From an uncultured Microcoleaceae cyanobacterium (GTDB lineage: Bacteria > Cyanobacteriota > Cyanobacteriia > Cyanobacteriales > Microcoleaceae), in the NCBI GenBank assembly GCA_938083405.1, contig CALKCV010000191.1, forward strand, positions 1 through 6,067: a stretch of DNA of 6,067 nt, read 5' to 3'. Position numbers and translations under genes: made by a program. Numbering within the stretch: position 1 is the stretch's first letter; each line of letters opens with the position of its first letter. Of this stretch, positions 4,990-6,067 are shown piece by piece. The notes beneath the pieces are model-generated. The model was given only the letters and a program-made list of their open reading frames with translations. It did not search any database and was not told the origin of the DNA.

Positions 4990-5673
4990 CTATCGAGCTA
5001 GTCGGGAAATTCGCTCTCTTAAAATTTGCCCTCGACCGGAATTTCTGGCAACAGAAGATAGAAAAGCAGGAGCAATTTCCATCAGGGTTTCCATTTCGGC
5101 AGCAAACCACTCGGACAAAAACTCCCTCACCTCAGCATCAGCTTGCCCCACTTCTTCCTCTAAAGCAAAACGTCCGTCGAGCAAGCTGATGATGTCTTCT
5201 ATGTCGGTGCTATAGTAAAAACTACCTTCACCCCTGCCGATAAAAGCTTCTATTTTCGATGCCACTAGATAAGGAGTGGAAAAAATAAGAATTTCTCTAG
5301 CACTGGGGAGTCGATAGGGAATAGAATTAGCAATTCCAGGTTTGTACCAACGATTGGAAAATCCCAATACCGACTCGTCGCAAGGCATGATATCGATGGA
5401 AATGTCTTGATACCGCCACCGACACAGAGGTGCCCCCGACTCCGTACTTTCGCTCAAACCTTGGTTTCGCAGCAAGTCGCAAAGACGATAATACTCGCTT
5501 TTCGAGACAATTTCGATCGCGCAATCTACATCGTCAGTGGGTCGAATGTCAGGGGCAGAAACAGCATCCAGGTAGAGGGATATAGTTGCTCCTCCCGTAA
5601 AAACTATGGTTTGGGGGACTCCTGCTAGTACCTCGGCAACTCGTTCGAGTATTAATAATTGTCGTTCCATCAT
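4990..5673 (-). CDS. AbiEii/AbiGii-family nucleotidyltransferase, toxin-like
   Basis: This 227-residue protein has a DNA polymerase beta-type nucleotidyltransferase fold signature. FTGGATISLYL (25-35) carries the Gly-Gly of the active site, RPTDDVD (44-50) carries the metal-binding pair Asp48 and Asp50, and ISIDIMP (91-97) carries the third carboxylate Asp94. The C-terminal family pattern follows: Lys140, Ala143, Arg147 and Asp157-x-x-Asp160 in the segment KIEAFIGRGEGSFYYSTDIED. AbiEii-type enzymes act as toxins in type IV toxin-antitoxin or abortive-infection pairs, and relatives such as MenT modify tRNA 3' ends. The toxin role here is inferred from family and gene pairing. The ATG at 5673-5671 overlaps the upstream stop as ATGA, implying translational coupling; a second in-frame ATG follows at once (5670-5668). 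All catalytic residues are present, so the gene looks active. Confidence 0.8.
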   Translation of the reverse strand: MMERQLLILERVAEVLAGVPQTIVFTGGATISLYLDAVSAPDIRPTDDVDCAIEIVSKSEYYRLCDLLRNQGLSESTESGAPLCRWRYQDISIDIMPCDESVLGFSNRWYKPGIANSIPYRLPSAREILIFSTPYLVASKIEAFIGRGEGSFYYSTDIEDIISLLDGRFALEEEVGQADAEVREFLSEWFAAEMETLMEIAPAFLSSVARNSGRGQILRERISRLAR

Positions 5674-6067
5674 GCTGTTATTCTTTGAGAAAGTTCTTTA
5701 GCAGCTAAACGCCGTTCTCTAACCCTTCCCACTCGAATAGCGTCGATTAAACTCAGCAATGCATATAGTTGCGGGTCGTTTTGGACTGCTATGGGAACGG
5801 ATCGGTATAGAGGGGCGATCGCCTGTCCTCTAATTTTGCCCGTTGGTGTGGGCCAAACGTAAGCGTCGCTGTCGTCCGCCAGCAGCAAGCTTTTCAAGGG
5901 TTCCGCCGAATGTGCGGTGGGCAGTCCTCGGGCTAGAACTCCCGGGGTGGCGTAGAAGGCATAGCGCAACCCGTGAACTAGAAACTCCAATAAAGGTTGT
6001 TTGTTAATTTGTCGCTTGTCGCTGTCATACAAACCGCTGGCATTGCCTCTTTTCAAGGCTGCATGAA
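5670..6067 (-). CDS. Partner of the AbiEii-like enzyme, putative DNA-binding antitoxin or regulator (N-terminus beyond window)
   Basis: The frame is open to the right edge, and its only initiator-like codon near the edge is a TTG at 6056-6054. There is no in-frame ATG, so I treat it as truncated at the 5' end. About 131 residues are visible. The segment PLLEFLVHGLRYAFYATPG, then RGLPTAHSAEPL and IAPLYRSVP, resembles conserved hypothetical proteins that I recall next to AbiEii/AbiGii-like enzymes, where an N-terminal winged helix-turn-helix precedes this region. ALKRGNASGLY at the visible start could be the end of such a helix-turn-helix, but the domain itself is outside the window. The C-terminus is Arg/Lys-rich and helical (RVGRVRERRLAAKELSQRI). 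The 4-base overlap with the enzyme gene indicates one transcription unit. An antitoxin role is inferred from arrangement only. Confidence 0.6.
   Translation of the reverse strand, partial: HAALKRGNASGLYDSDKRQINKQPLLEFLVHGLRYAFYATPGVLARGLPTAHSAEPLKSLLLADDSDAYVWPTPTGKIRGQAIAPLYRSVPIAVQNDPQLYALLSLIDAIRVGRVRERRLAAKELSQRITA

Noticed and set aside
5327..5628. Frames on both strands within the nucleotidyltransferase gene
   Set aside because: They overlap a frame with the full set of nucleotidyltransferase active-site residues and have no support of their own.

Overview
The window looks like a piece of a filamentous cyanobacterial chromosome. The palindrome GCGATCGC (HIP1, the highly iterated cyanobacterial octamer) occurs eight times in about 6 kb (124-131, 2832-2839, 2942-2949, 3596-3603, 4831-4838, 4932-4939, 4938-4945, 5815-5822). 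Intergenic DNA is AT-rich and holds heptamer tandem repeats and short palindromes of the kind common in these genomes. The proteins read as cyanobacterial polyhydroxyalkanoate (PHA) enzymes. Genus cannot be fixed from the sequence; an Oscillatoriales- or Nostocales-like filamentous form is my guess.

All genes lie on the minus strand, so transcription runs from high to low coordinates. At the right edge is a two-gene cassette: a 5'-truncated gene for a possible DNA-binding partner (5670-6067) overlaps by 4 bases an AbiEii/AbiGii-type nucleotidyltransferase gene (4990-5673). A 348-bp gap of repeats and palindromes follows. Then comes a complete set for making polyhydroxybutyrate from acetyl-CoA: phaA (3451-4641, beta-ketothiolase), phaB (2636-3358, acetoacetyl-CoA reductase), phaE (1413-2513) and phaC (1-1014, C-terminus beyond the left edge). 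PhaE and PhaC together form a class III PHA synthase. PhaA condenses two acetyl-CoA, PhaB reduces acetoacetyl-CoA to (R)-3-hydroxybutyryl-CoA, and PhaEC polymerises it on granules.

The spaces between the pha genes are unusually structured. phaA and phaB are separated by a 61-bp heptamer array that begins in the phaA stop codon. phaB and phaE are separated by a 23-bp-arm hairpin built of nested palindromes. phaE and phaC are separated by a 156-bp non-coding mobile element with 12-bp perfect terminal inverted repeats and a perfect 9-bp target duplication, plus a decayed 110-bp relative in the opposite orientation. The intact element ends only 18 bp before the phaC start codon. phaA and phaB have clear Shine-Dalgarno sites; phaE and phaC do not. 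The most interesting material is this non-coding layer and the toxin-antitoxin-like pair; the enzymes themselves appear conventional.
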